DNA of 64,000 bases from Deltaproteobacteria bacterium (GTDB lineage Bacteria; Desulfobacterota_D; UBA1144; Nemesobacterales; UBA2774): contig JAVKFU010000018.1 in assembly GCA_040223695.1 (NCBI GenBank), forward strand, positions 496,001 to 560,000, written 5' to 3'. The translations under genes were made by a program, and so were the position numbers. The first letter of the stretch is position 1. Every line of letters starts with the position of its first letter. The notes below the pieces were generated by a model. It made no database searches, was not told the DNA's origin, and worked only from the letters and a program-made list of their open reading frames with translations. Below are positions 48,282 to 57,876 of this stretch, one piece after another.

Positions 48282-48707
48282 TCAATCATGCGCGCCGCGG
48301 TGATGCGGTGCATCGGGAGCTATCCGGGCCAGTATCTCCCTCTCCTGTTGCGTCAGTTGAGGAGCTATCTCTGAAATTGTGTCGGTCAATGTTGCAAACA
48401 TCTCGTTCATAAGTGAATGCATCTTGTCGGCGCTTGATTTGAATGCATCTTCGTCGAACTCAGCCGCGGTCAGAATAGCTTTCATCTCATTTCGCGTTAA
48501 TTTCATCTCCTCCCGTAAACCTGCATTCTCTTCCCTCAATGTTTCTAATTCGGAGAGAATTAGTTTCTGCGTTTCTGGAGAGAGTTGTAACAGCAGTTCC
48601 ATTTTTGCTCCGTGCTCCGGGCTGCCTGTCCAGGGCTGAGCGAAAACCGCTATCGAAGCGGTTAACGCGAGGCCTGATATAGCCGCCATTATCACATATT
48701 TTCTCAT
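48282..48707 (-). CDS. secreted Spy/CpxP-like periplasmic protein
   Basis: A 141-residue protein with a cleavable signal peptide (residues 1-23, FAQ cleavage) and a helical body with LSPETQKLILSELETLREEN and LTQQEREILARIAPD, the two hallmarks of Spy/CpxP-like envelope chaperones and metal sensors. It ends in PHHRGAHD, a histidine-rich tail like the second such gene in the operon. AGGGGG precedes the ATG. First gene of the operon; a CGTATAA near 48759 on the minus strand, preceded by GAAGGT about 22 bases earlier, could be an ECF-type promoter, but this is a weak match. Confidence 0.75.
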   Translation of the reverse strand: MRKYVIMAAISGLALTASIAVFAQPWTGSPEHGAKMELLLQLSPETQKLILSELETLREENAGLREEMKLTRNEMKAILTAAEFDEDAFKSSADKMHSLMNEMFATLTDTISEIAPQLTQQEREILARIAPDAPHHRGAHD

Positions 48708-48988
48708 AACTAACCCCCTGTGTATTTTTGATCTTTAGCCGGCTTTACATCTTTATACGAGCCGGCGTAGAAAAACCTTCGGGGGAAACCCTGGTGGCCG
48801 GATCTTAGCCCTCTTCGGCCAGGGGCGGAGTTTACAAACCGCCGTCAAAATGTTATGATGAAATAACTGTCTGGGATTATTGAATATTTTTAGATAGCTC
48901 CTCAGGGCGTTTTTTCTCGCCCGAATAATCTGAAAAACTTCATACAAACTCGGTGAGACAAGAGACTTCGTAAAAAGGGAGATATTTC

Positions 48989-49741
48989 ATGGATGTGGAG
49001 ATTCCTATTCTTAAACAAGAAATTGAACAGGATGAAGAATTCGTTGTTGTAGACAGTGGTGATTTACGTGAAAAAGTGAAGCTTCACGATTACAGGAAAA
49101 TATATTCCGTGCCCGGTCTGTACGAAAAGATCGTATACGACCTGCTGGAATGTAAATCACCTCGGAAGGTTGCGGAGCTGCTTGAGGCGGAGGTGCAGAA
49201 AGAAGAAGGGGAACCGAATGAGCTTAGCGTTCTGGACGTGGGAGCCGGAAACGGCATAGTCGGAGAGGAGCTTAGCAGGATCGGTGTAAACGACATCGTC
49301 GGTATAGATATCATAGAGGAAGCCAGTGAAGCCATGAAGCGGGACAGACCGGACATTTACTCCGAATATCATGTGGTCGACCTTACCGACCTTGACTCAG
49401 GGGTGAAAGAAAATCTTGAGGAAAAGAATATGAACTGCCTTGTAACGGTTGCCGCGCTCGGCTTTGGCGACATTCCTCCTCTCGCTTTCGCAAACGCGAT
49501 CAATATAATAAACGACGACTCCTGGGTCGCTTTAAGTATTAAACAGGACTTTTTATCCGATGGGGATAAAAGCGGTTTTTCCTCTTTCGTAGATGAATTA
49601 GTTGAAGAGGACGTATTACATATAAGAAATCGGGAAAGTTATGTCCATCGCAAATCTCTCAGAGGGAAAGACCTTCATTATGAGGCCATAATAGCCAACA
49701 AATTTCAAGAAATACCGGACCGGATAATTGAGAATCTCTAA
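48989..49741 (+). CDS. class I SAM-dependent methyltransferase
   Basis: A 250-residue protein. Motif I is VLDVGAGNGIVGEEL (about 81-95), followed by an acidic end of strand 2 (VGIDII) and the aromatic-poor motif IV region LVTVAALGFGD. The N-terminal 70 residues form a helical cap. The substrate cannot be told. AAAGGGAG precedes the ATG. Divergent from the ECF operon and separated by 281 bases. It is followed after 260 bases by the Fur-type promoter of feoAB and is not part of that operon. Confidence 0.85.
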   Translation: MDVEIPILKQEIEQDEEFVVVDSGDLREKVKLHDYRKIYSVPGLYEKIVYDLLECKSPRKVAELLEAEVQKEEGEPNELSVLDVGAGNGIVGEELSRIGVNDIVGIDIIEEASEAMKRDRPDIYSEYHVVDLTDLDSGVKENLEEKNMNCLVTVAALGFGDIPPLAFANAINIINDDSWVALSIKQDFLSDGDKSGFSSFVDELVEEDVLHIRNRESYVHRKSLRGKDLHYEAIIANKFQEIPDRIIENL

Positions 49742-50000
49742 TGCTTTGTGGAATCCGCATGCCTTCCTGCTTGCCGACTATATAAAGAGCTGGAAGAGAG
49801 AAAAGGAATATATCTCAGTGACGGACGCTCACCCGAGGGTCGAGCTGAGACGCGACCGGAAATAGCTACTATCATTTTCCCTCCATCATCAAGTCATACT
49901 GTATAAATTACATCCAAGCATCCGTATGGGCCTTGTAAATCTAGTATATCGGCTTTAAGAATCACCCGGCTGGTGTCAGGCGATAAGCCGAAAATTATCC
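49742..50000. other. intergenic region before the feo promoter
   Basis: 259 bases with no credible gene. It leads to the feoAB promoter at 50001-50028. Confidence 0.4.
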
Positions 50001-50028
50001 TTGACACCGTAGCAGAATAATATATATT
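50001..50028 (+). promoter_or_regulatory. feoAB promoter
   Basis: -35 TTGACA (50001-50006), a 16-base spacer and -10 TATATT (50023-50028). Transcription would start near 50035, inside the Fur-like box, giving a leader of about 95 bases before feoA. Confidence 0.7.
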
Positions 50029-50034
50029 GATTTT

Positions 50035-50053
50035 GACATTGATTTTCATTTAG
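50035..50053. promoter_or_regulatory. candidate Fur box upstream of feoAB
   Basis: GACATTGATTTTCATTTAG matches the 19-base Fur consensus (GATAATGATAATCATTATC) at 12 positions, with the central GAT..TCATT part kept. It covers the expected transcription start, the usual place for iron-dependent repression. Confidence 0.6.
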
Positions 50054-50128
50054 CAGATTTTGAGTCTTTGCTTGTTACCAATAATTAATAATTTCATGAA
50101 ACTCACAAAAAGAGGTAACCGGGACTAA

Positions 50129-50350
50129 ATGACTATACGCGACTTGCACAACAACTCCGAGGCGGTATTTACAGGCTCGAGAAATTACAGTCATGACGGC
50201 CTTAAAAAGCTCCAGTCCATGGGTCTCCAAAAGGGCTCAAAGATAAGGGTCAAGAGAATACAGGGGAGAAATATAATTCTCCAGGTCGAGGAGCTGGGCG
50301 TGGAGCTGGTTATAGACAAGGAGCTTGCGGGTGAGATGGAGGTTTCCTGA
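50129..50350 (+). CDS. feoA: ferrous iron transport protein A
   Basis: A 73-residue SH3-like protein that helps FeoB. The pattern LKKLQSMGLQKGSKIRVKRIQGRNIILQVEELGVELVIDKELAGEMEV is typical: a glycine turn then beta strands ending in the RxxGxxxxxI-like part. AGAGG-like sequence precedes the ATG. It overlaps the probable CTG start region of feoB, showing coupled translation. Controlled by the Fur-like box upstream. Confidence 0.92.
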   Translation: MTIRDLHNNSEAVFTGSRNYSHDGLKKLQSMGLQKGSKIRVKRIQGRNIILQVEELGVELVIDKELAGEMEVS

Positions 50351-50352
50351 CT

Positions 50353-52335
50353 CTGATTACAGTAGGGCTCGCGGGTAACCCCAATGTAGGCAAAACCACT
50401 ATACTAAACAGGATAGCCGGCAAAAACCTCAAGGTGGGGAACTGGGCCGGGGTCACCGTTGAAAAATCGGAAGTATTCTTCAAATTCAATAATCATGATT
50501 TCCATATTATAGACCTTCCCGGAATCTATGACCTGAACGCTACCACGGACGCGGAGCGGGTAGCGGTGGATTTTCTCAGGGGAGATACACTTGACGTTGT
50601 CGTAAACGTGGTTGACCTCTCCAATTTCAAGAGAAACATTTTATTGACCGCTGAGCTCATGGAGCTCGATAAACCTACCGTTCTTGCTCTCAACATGGCG
50701 GATGAGTCGAGACGAAGCGGGGTTCAGGTGGATATCCCCAAAGTCGAGTCTCTCCTCGGAGCCCGCGCGTGCTTCACAGTCGGCAAGACGGGCGAAGGCG
50801 TCGATACACTTCTGCAATATATAGTGGAGTGTTATGAAAAGGGCGCCGGGCGGGCGACCGTTGATACGAACGGAAACCCGGCTCGGGCGAAAGAAGCGAT
50901 AACGGATTTCCCTGAAGGTGCTCCTGAAGAGGCCGTCAGCGAAAGGTGGAAGCTCGCGGATAAAGTCGAGAAGGAAGCGACCAGTTTCGCGAGCAGAAAA
51001 CAGAGCGGCATAACTCACAGGCTGGACAACATACTGCTTCATCCGTTTATCGGCATAATACTCTACATAGCAGCCTTCTATCTGATGTTCAAAATATCCT
51101 TCGACTTCTCGGCGCCTTACATGGACTGGATAGACGGCTTCATGAACAACTTTCTTTCTTCTGCGTTCACGAAGCTCGGCATTACGATCGGCCTTCCGGA
51201 AATTCTGATCAAGTCCGTAACCGAGGCCATAATCGGGGGGGTCGGATTCGTGATAACCTTCGTGCCCCTTATCGCGATACTCTACTTCTTCATTACCTTC
51301 TTCGAGATGTCCGGTTATCTGCCGAGAATAGTCTTTTTGATGGACAGGTTTATGCACCGGATAGGACTTCATGGAAATATGATGACCCCGCTTCTGCTCG
51401 GATTCGGATGCAATGTTCCGGCGATAATGGCAACCAAGAACCTGAACAGCCGGACAGACAAAATACTCGTCTCCATGATGATACCTTTTATGAGCTGCCC
51501 CGCGAGACTCGTGGTGTTCGCTTTCTTCTCCTTCATATTTTTCGAGCACCCGGCGCTCGTTATAGTGTCGCTTTACGTCGTGGGAATCATCGTCGCCCTC
51601 CTCACGGCTCTTGTCCTGAGGCGTTCCTTTCTTAAAGGTCGGAAGTCCAACTTCCTGCTTGAAATGCCCCCCTACAGGCTGCCTTCGCTCAAGACCGTAT
51701 TTACAATCGTCTGGGCGCACGTGAAGGCCTTTCTTTACAGGGCCGGGACGGTGATATTCGTAGTCTCTATAATCGTGTGGGGTCTTTTGAACCTGCCGCC
51801 CGGCATAAAAGGACCCGACCAGAGCTTAGCGGCTTCAATAGGCAAGGCGATCACCCCCGTATTCAAGCCGATAGGTCTTGAGGACTGGAGAGCGACGACA
51901 TCGCTGATCCCGGCTTTCATGGCCCGGGAGGTGGTGCTGAGCTCGATGGCGGTGATATATAAAACGTCCGAAGCCGGGACATCCGCCGACCGAGGCAACG
52001 TAGATATACTTTCTCTCGCCAAAGAGCAGGGATCGGGCCTGCTGGAGAGCGTCGAGGACTCCTTTCTCGCTGTTGCCACACTGGGAATATCGACCCTCAG
52101 GGTAGATGAGGCGGAGGAGACGGACGGACTTAAAGAGTCCATAAATCGGGCGTTCACACCGGCGTCGGCCTACTCCTTTATGATACTGCTCCTGCTCTAT
52201 AATTCCTGCGTAGCGACTGTCACTATTATGATAAGAGAGATAGGGCGGAAGTACTCGCTTCTTTTCCTTGCCGGGAGCTTCGTTATAGCCTGGGTGCTCG
52301 CTTTCATAGTCTATAACCTGGCCAAAGCCGTTTGA
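50353..52335 (+). CDS. feoB: ferrous iron transport protein B, apparent CTG start
   Basis: A 660-residue GTP-linked Fe2+ transporter in the inner membrane. The N-terminal G domain has G1 GNPNVGKTT, G3 DLPGIYDL and G4 NMAD; the membrane part has about eight or more helices with the GFGCNVPA motif (near 350) and the SCPARL motif. The only ATG in frame (50434) lies after the G1 loop, so translation must begin earlier. The frame opens at 50335 and contains no ATG, GTG or TTG before G1. CTG 50353 is ten bases after GGAGG (50338-50342) and gives (M)ITVGLAGNPN, the family's normal N-terminus. Slightly shorter than E. coli FeoB, which is common. Confidence 0.88.
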   Translation: MITVGLAGNPNVGKTTILNRIAGKNLKVGNWAGVTVEKSEVFFKFNNHDFHIIDLPGIYDLNATTDAERVAVDFLRGDTLDVVVNVVDLSNFKRNILLTAELMELDKPTVLALNMADESRRSGVQVDIPKVESLLGARACFTVGKTGEGVDTLLQYIVECYEKGAGRATVDTNGNPARAKEAITDFPEGAPEEAVSERWKLADKVEKEATSFASRKQSGITHRLDNILLHPFIGIILYIAAFYLMFKISFDFSAPYMDWIDGFMNNFLSSAFTKLGITIGLPEILIKSVTEAIIGGVGFVITFVPLIAILYFFITFFEMSGYLPRIVFLMDRFMHRIGLHGNMMTPLLLGFGCNVPAIMATKNLNSRTDKILVSMMIPFMSCPARLVVFAFFSFIFFEHPALVIVSLYVVGIIVALLTALVLRRSFLKGRKSNFLLEMPPYRLPSLKTVFTIVWAHVKAFLYRAGTVIFVVSIIVWGLLNLPPGIKGPDQSLAASIGKAITPVFKPIGLEDWRATTSLIPAFMAREVVLSSMAVIYKTSEAGTSADRGNVDILSLAKEQGSGLLESVEDSFLAVATLGISTLRVDEAEETDGLKESINRAFTPASAYSFMILLLLYNSCVATVTIMIREIGRKYSLLFLAGSFVIAWVLAFIVYNLAKAV

Positions 52336-52523
52336 AATTCGGGGCCTTTGTACTTTACACATCTGTACGCCCGCGCCGCATTTTTACTTGTGCGGACGAA
52401 TTAAGAGAGGGTCTTTACTCCGGCCCCGATATTTTATATCCTCTATAAATACGATTAAACCGTTTTTGACAAAGGGGAGCGGTACATAGGCACGTAATCT
52501 TTATAATTAAAAGGAGAAAAAAT

Positions 52524-53378
52524 ATGGATACTAATGATGATTTTATTAGCTGTTGGAACGAAATACTGGTTCCAAAATGGAACACGTTTCGTCATTTACT
52601 TTCCGGGAACGGGGCTGTGCATAGCGCGACGGCATATGATCACTTTGGGATTAAACCGGGGGACAAGGTTTTGGATATAGGCTCAGGCTATGGGGAGACA
52701 TGTCTCGAGATCGGCAGGATAGTCGGCCCTGAGGGTGAAGTATTAGGACTTGACTGTACCCAGGCGTTTGTGGATATAGCGAATAAGGAAAGAGATGAAG
52801 CCGGTCTTAATAATGTAAAGTTTGTTTTGGGCGACGCCCAAACGTATGAGCTTCCTGAAAACTACTACGACGTGGTTTATTCACGGTTTGGCGTTATGTT
52901 TTTTCAGAATATAGTTTATGCGCTTAAAAACGCCCATAAGACGCTAAAACCCGGCGGTAAGCTCTGTATGATTGTCTGGAGGACGATAAACGATAATCCG
53001 TGCTGGGGACTTGCAAAAGAAATTGCATTAAAACATCTGCCTCCCCCGGGGGACAATGCACAAACCTGCGGTCCGGGCCCGTTTGCGTTAGCGGACGAAG
53101 AAACTGACAGGGCGATGTTAAAGGCGGCGGGATTTGAAAATATTGAGCTATTCAGGAGAAACGATGCGGATGTATGTATCGGAACCAGCATGGAAGAAGC
53201 GTTGGATTTTCAGATACTGGTCGGTCCTTCAGGAGAAATAGTCCGCGAAGCGGATGAGCTCGGACAGGAAAAACTCCCTGAAATTCGTGAGGATATGAAG
53301 AACTCAATGAAGAAATACGAAAGAGATGACGGGATTTATCTTCCTTCGAGTACCTGGTTTATCATGGCAACCAAGTAA
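52524..53378 (+). CDS. class I SAM-dependent methyltransferase (UbiE/Methyltransf_11-like)
   Basis: A 284-residue protein with motif I VLDIGSGYGETCLEIG (about 50-65), acidic VLGLDC at the end of strand 2, GDAQTYELPENYYDVVYSRFGVMFF as motifs II-IV, and LKPGGKLCMIVW as the post-motif strand. This is the plan of UbiE-like methyltransferases acting on small or lipid substrates. AAGGAG precedes the ATG closely. No quinone or other pathway gene is beside it, so the substrate is open. Single-gene unit between feoB and the phosphodiesterase. Confidence 0.88.
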   Translation: MDTNDDFISCWNEILVPKWNTFRHLLSGNGAVHSATAYDHFGIKPGDKVLDIGSGYGETCLEIGRIVGPEGEVLGLDCTQAFVDIANKERDEAGLNNVKFVLGDAQTYELPENYYDVVYSRFGVMFFQNIVYALKNAHKTLKPGGKLCMIVWRTINDNPCWGLAKEIALKHLPPPGDNAQTCGPGPFALADEETDRAMLKAAGFENIELFRRNDADVCIGTSMEEALDFQILVGPSGEIVREADELGQEKLPEIREDMKNSMKKYERDDGIYLPSSTWFIMATK

Positions 53379-53595
53379 TTAATTATCAGGTGTGCGCCCC
53401 TTATAATAGGACGCTGAGTTAGGTCGAGTCCGCAATCGTTCATGGCTCCGGCTTAAAACGGCCTTGAAAAAGGTGTGCGGTTTCAGGGATTCAAGCTCTG
53501 CATTCCTTATAATTTCAGGCTTCGGATTCCAAAATTCCAAACTAACGAGTGAAACGGGGCTTTACGTTGACGAGTTTCGTTTATATCATGTTTGT

Positions 53596-54420
53596 GTGTC
53601 AACGTATAATAAGAAAAGGGGCGGCCTCTTTCCAAAGATACTCACAATCATCGCCGTCCTCATCGTGCTTAACGTCATTCTTCATTTCGTATTCGTTAAT
53701 CTGACCCGGCAGGGCGGGGTTTACGCAATCTCCCACAGGGGCGCCGCTGGTATCGCGCCCGAGAACACTATGGCCTCTATACGTGCTGGGGCGGAGTCAG
53801 GCACGACGTTTATCGAAATAGACGTGAGGCTCACGGCCGACAGAGCCTTTGTGCTTATGCACGACGGCACCGTTGACAGGACTACCGGCGGCACGGGTTA
53901 CGTTAGGGACCTTGAATGGGCATACGTGAAGGGCCTGGACGCGGGCGGTTATTTCGGAAGCAGGTTTGAGGGAGAGACCGTCCCTGATCTCGGCAGGGTG
54001 CTCGAGTACATGAAGGGTAAGTCCCCGACCCTGGTTATAGAGGTAAAGAGTCCGGGCGAGCGTCCGGGCACACGAGAGCTGCTTGCGGAACTTATTAGAG
54101 AACACGGTATGGAAAAGGAAATAGCGGTCGTGTCGTTTGACGGCGAATGGGTCACTGAATTTGGCCGCATTATGCCCGACGTTACGCTGGGCGCTCTCTA
54201 TATCTATCCCCTTCTCCCCCCGCCCGCAGAGGAGGTGAGATATCTAAGCGTGTTCTGGCCCTCGTACATTCTTGACCCGACTCTCGTTTGGAGGACACAC
54301 AGAAGCGGTCATGAAGTCTGGGCGTGGAATGTGAATAATCACCTTGTGGCGCGGTTCCTTTCCTGGAAAGGCGTCGACGGTATAGTGCTCGACCGTCCGG
54401 GGTTATTGAGTGAGAATTAG
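53596..54420 (+). CDS. glycerophosphodiester phosphodiesterase
   Basis: A membrane-anchored GDPD TIM-barrel enzyme of about 274 residues, hydrolysing glycerophosphodiesters to glycerol-3-phosphate and alcohols. An N-terminal membrane helix (FPKILTIIAVLIVLNVILHF) is followed by the catalytic His in ISHRG, the metal/catalytic stretch ENTMAS and EIDVRLTADRAFVLMHDGTVDRTTGG. The start is uncertain: GTG 53596 is the nearest reasonable codon before the membrane helix, while a TTG at 53464 would add 44 residues with no membrane or signal character. No ribosome site is clear for either. Confidence 0.85.
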   Translation: MSTYNKKRGGLFPKILTIIAVLIVLNVILHFVFVNLTRQGGVYAISHRGAAGIAPENTMASIRAGAESGTTFIEIDVRLTADRAFVLMHDGTVDRTTGGTGYVRDLEWAYVKGLDAGGYFGSRFEGETVPDLGRVLEYMKGKSPTLVIEVKSPGERPGTRELLAELIREHGMEKEIAVVSFDGEWVTEFGRIMPDVTLGALYIYPLLPPPAEEVRYLSVFWPSYILDPTLVWRTHRSGHEVWAWNVNNHLVARFLSWKGVDGIVLDRPGLLSEN

Positions 54421-54567
54421 GATAGAGCACCGGATCGCCAGCTAAGTATTGGGTTTGTCGCTATGACACTTCCTATGAGCTTATCGTGAACGGGTTGTTT
54501 ACCTAATCTGCTAATTTACGGGACACTCTCAAATAACGCGCGATTTGAACGTATGGGCAACGTTCCT

Positions 54568-55008
54568 CTATTTAGTGACCGGAAAGCCGGTCTCCTCCCA
54601 ACCCTTAATGCCTCCGTCCAGTTCATAAATATTCAAAAACCCCGTTTCCTCCATAATTTTGGAGGCGGCTTCGCTCCTCCTTCCCGAACGGCAGTGAACG
54701 AGATAGGTCTTCGACTTGTCGAGCTTGCCTACTTCGTCCTTAAATGAGTCGGATTTGTAGTCCAGGTTTAAGGAGTTTTCTATGTGCCCGTCGGAGTACT
54801 CTTCAGCAGTCCTCACATCCAGTATTATAAAGTCCGGGTTGTCCCTGTTTTTCTCTATTAGCATGTGGGCGCCCGTGGCGTTGACTTCCTTTATAGCCCG
54901 GGCGTCTTTTTGCCCGGCTCCCTCCGACTCATCGGCCTTTGTATATCGCGGGTAAATGAGAAGTAAAATTAAGGACGCAGCGAATAGTGTGTAAGAAACT
55001 TTTTTCAT
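54568..55008 (-). CDS. exported rhodanese-like protein
   Basis: A 146-residue protein with a signal peptide (residues 1-25) and a single rhodanese domain: DFIILDVRTAEEYSDGHI (about 59-76) and the active loop HCRSGRRS with the catalytic cysteine (about 106). Rhodaneses carry sulfane sulfur or move it; in the periplasm the acceptor is unknown. AGGAGAGG lies before the ATG. Single gene. The 6-residue loop is typical of sulfur-transfer, not arsenate/phosphate-type, members. Confidence 0.9.
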   Translation of the reverse strand: MKKVSYTLFAASLILLLIYPRYTKADESEGAGQKDARAIKEVNATGAHMLIEKNRDNPDFIILDVRTAEEYSDGHIENSLNLDYKSDSFKDEVGKLDKSKTYLVHCRSGRRSEAASKIMEETGFLNIYELDGGIKGWEETGFPVTK

Positions 55009-55473
55009 ATTTTTTCTTCCTCTCCTGAATAATTTATTCTGTTAATTTATAAGTCTATCATAATCAAGAGTCGCCACCTCCTTCTAATTGCTCGGACTAC
55101 TGGCAATTATTAAAGAGCGTAATTTCTCACCGGGGTTAAAATAGCGGTATGGAAGATTCGTATGTGCCCCCTGTCATTACTGTTTTTTCCTGCCCCATAG
55201 GCCTGTCCCCGGTTCATAAGCATTCCGCCTTCTTCAATTCGCTCTGGTTCCCGGCGCAGAATTTTTTAGGCCGTTTTTTGGAAATGGCAGGTATATTTAA
55301 TTGAACCCGTCCTGCCGTATTTAGTACGTTTAGTCTCATGAGAGATTATAACGTACACAGGATATTAGAAAATATGGTTTCAGGCCGGGAATTCAAGGGA
55401 TACGAGGTTTATGAGGTTCATACTCGCACAATAAAGAGGAGTATTATATAGTTAGCCTGTCGGATGGATACAA
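55009..55473. other. intergenic region before the GAF hybrid kinase
   Basis: 465 bases between divergent genes; no coding frame or strong hairpin stands out. Both flanking promoters should lie here. Confidence 0.4.
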
Positions 55474-57702
55474 ATGGAAATCAACCAGTCATTAAGGCTG
55501 CCCCGAAGAATTGCGGACAGTCTGAGAGTGCTTGTCAAGATTGTCGAAGCGGTTCATAAATCTTCTGACCTGAAGGAAATTTACGATATCGCGCTCGATC
55601 TCGTGGTGCAGCTCGACAAAGTGGATATGGCCTGCATCTACCTTGTGGACGAATCCTCAAATGAAGCCGTGCTGCAGGCTCACAGGGATTTCCCCGACGA
55701 CTATATCAAGAGCGCGTCGCGAATCCCCCATCCGAAGGGTATCACCTGGAAGGTCGTAGAAACGGGCAAAATACTCAATATCGAAAACGCGCAGGCAAGC
55801 AAGGACATTGGCCCTGCCGGTATCAGAGCTGGGTACAACGGAATCCTCGGGGTGCCCGTAATGCTCGATGGTAAAGCCATAGGGGCAATATGGTTCGCGA
55901 GATATAAGGACGAAAAATTTACAACGACAGAAGTCGAGCTGCTCGCGACTATAGGGAACCAGATTGCGATCGCCATATCCAAAGTTAAGCAGACTCAGGA
56001 GCTTGAAAAGATAAACAAGAACCTCAGCATACTGAGCGCGATTACCGAGAAGGTCCACAGCTCGGTCGATCTCAAGCTGACTTACGACACGTTCCTTGAA
56101 ATGACGAAAGATATAACGGTGTACGATATGATGTCTCTCTATCTGGTTGAGGAAGATGGGGACTCGAGGGAAGCCGTGCTTCAAATACACAGAGGCCTCA
56201 CTGACGACTATCTGAAGAAGGCCGGCAGAATTCCCCATCCCGGGGGCATAACATGGCATGTAATCGAGTCCGGAGAACCTTTTTATTCCAATGATGCGTT
56301 GGACGGCAAAAATCCTGTCGGCCCGGCCGGATTGGCCCTCCGCCCGCAAGCATATCTTTCCATACCTCTTAAATCGGGCAGCAAAACAATGGGAGTTATT
56401 CATTTCGCGAGCACCGTAAACACCGCGTTCGACGAATATGACAGGGATTTCCTTATATCGCTCGGAAACCAGATAGGCACCGCAATAGCGAAGGCGAAAA
56501 TGTTCGAAGAAGCCAGGGAGCATGCCAAGGAAATGCAGCTTCTTTACGAGGACCTGAAGTCCACGCAGGATCAATTGATTCAGTCCGAGAAGCTGGCGTC
56601 GCTCGGCCAGCTGGTCTCTAGCATTGCGCACGAAATAAACAATCCCCTCACTCCTATCTTGGGTTACTCGCATATGCTTATGACCAATGCCGAAACAGAT
56701 GATGAAAAACGCCATAGATACTTTGAGGTGATAAATCAGTCCGCGGACAAGGTAAGGAGAATTGTAGAGAACCTGCTTTCATTCGCCAGGAAAGACAAGC
56801 CGACACGTGAGTTTGTGGACGTTAACAAAATTATCGAGAAAGCGGTTGAGTTCAGACAGTATCAGCTCGATCTTGAAAATATCGGAGTATCGATGGAGCT
56901 CGATCCCGATCTGCCCAACACTATGGCGGACGCCAACCAGCTTCAGCAGGTTTTTACCAATATAATACTAAATGCTTACCATGCTATTACTCACTCTCCT
57001 ATCCGGCAGGGATCTCTTCAAATACGAACGGCCCCGGGGGACGAGGATGACATCAAGGTTATTATTTCCGACAACGGGCCCGGCATTTCCGGGGATATAC
57101 TGAATAAAGTATTCGACCCGTTCTTCACTACCAACCCTACCGGGGTGGGGACGGGGCTCGGGCTTTCGGTTTCATACGGGATAATCAAGGAGCATGACGG
57201 TGAAATCTTTGTCGAGAGCGAGGAAGGGAAGGGGACGACCTTCACGATATGCTTGCCCGTGCTTGACTACGGGGACTACATCGGGCTCGATGTGGGCGAT
57301 ATAGCTCCGGAAGAAGAGGCCGCCCGGTCCACGCTGCCGAATCATGGACAAAAGGTTTTGATAGTAGATGACGAAGAGCTCGTGACGGCATTGATAAGCG
57401 GGATACTCGAGAGTGACGGGTATGTAGTTGATCTCGCCTCTAACGGTGAAGAGGCGCTCGCAAAAGTGGATGAGAGCGACTACCTTTTCATTGTGTGCGA
57501 TATTAAGATGCCGCAGATGAACGGGAAAGAATTTTTCAAGCGTCTAAACGGCAAGAATCAAAGACTTGCCCGCCGGATACTGTTCATAACGGGGGACCCC
57601 AGTCCGGAGACCGTGGGTTTCATTGAGGAGACGGGAAACCGCTTTCTCCCAAAGCCTTTCAAGATCGAGGAATTCAGGGAAGCAGTTTCCAGTCTCCTGT
57701 AA
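55474..57702 (+). CDS. cytoplasmic GAF-GAF hybrid histidine kinase with C-terminal receiver
   Basis: A 742-residue soluble kinase. Two GAF domains (about 15-170 and 185-340), a coiled coil (343-372), HisKA with phosphoacceptor H386 (SSIAHEINNPLTPILGY), a HATPase domain (about 490-595, DNGPGI, GTGLGLSVSYGI), and a receiver domain with phospho-acceptor D676 (VCDIKMPQMNG). Both GAF domains carry the R-I-P-H-P-x-G-I-T-W motif also seen, in a changed form, in the GAF domains of the sigma-54 activator at 9.9-14.5 kb. No membrane segment, so the signal is intracellular. A response regulator partner is not adjacent. Confidence 0.92.
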   Translation: MEINQSLRLPRRIADSLRVLVKIVEAVHKSSDLKEIYDIALDLVVQLDKVDMACIYLVDESSNEAVLQAHRDFPDDYIKSASRIPHPKGITWKVVETGKILNIENAQASKDIGPAGIRAGYNGILGVPVMLDGKAIGAIWFARYKDEKFTTTEVELLATIGNQIAIAISKVKQTQELEKINKNLSILSAITEKVHSSVDLKLTYDTFLEMTKDITVYDMMSLYLVEEDGDSREAVLQIHRGLTDDYLKKAGRIPHPGGITWHVIESGEPFYSNDALDGKNPVGPAGLALRPQAYLSIPLKSGSKTMGVIHFASTVNTAFDEYDRDFLISLGNQIGTAIAKAKMFEEAREHAKEMQLLYEDLKSTQDQLIQSEKLASLGQLVSSIAHEINNPLTPILGYSHMLMTNAETDDEKRHRYFEVINQSADKVRRIVENLLSFARKDKPTREFVDVNKIIEKAVEFRQYQLDLENIGVSMELDPDLPNTMADANQLQQVFTNIILNAYHAITHSPIRQGSLQIRTAPGDEDDIKVIISDNGPGISGDILNKVFDPFFTTNPTGVGTGLGLSVSYGIIKEHDGEIFVESEEGKGTTFTICLPVLDYGDYIGLDVGDIAPEEEAARSTLPNHGQKVLIVDDEELVTALISGILESDGYVVDLASNGEEALAKVDESDYLFIVCDIKMPQMNGKEFFKRLNGKNQRLARRILFITGDPSPETVGFIEETGNRFLPKPFKIEEFREAVSSLL

Positions 57703-57876
57703 AACTTTTCGTGCCTGCTTTCGGCAAGCCCATACTTCTCTCTATCCCAGATATCCCGAGCTACTTTGTATTGAATCGAATCGGATGAGGGCGGTATCCC
57801 ATCAATCTGAATATTTCTAAAAAATCCCAATCTTGCGTTATAATTGGTCAGGTGCTTATCAAAGAGGAGCAAAGCT

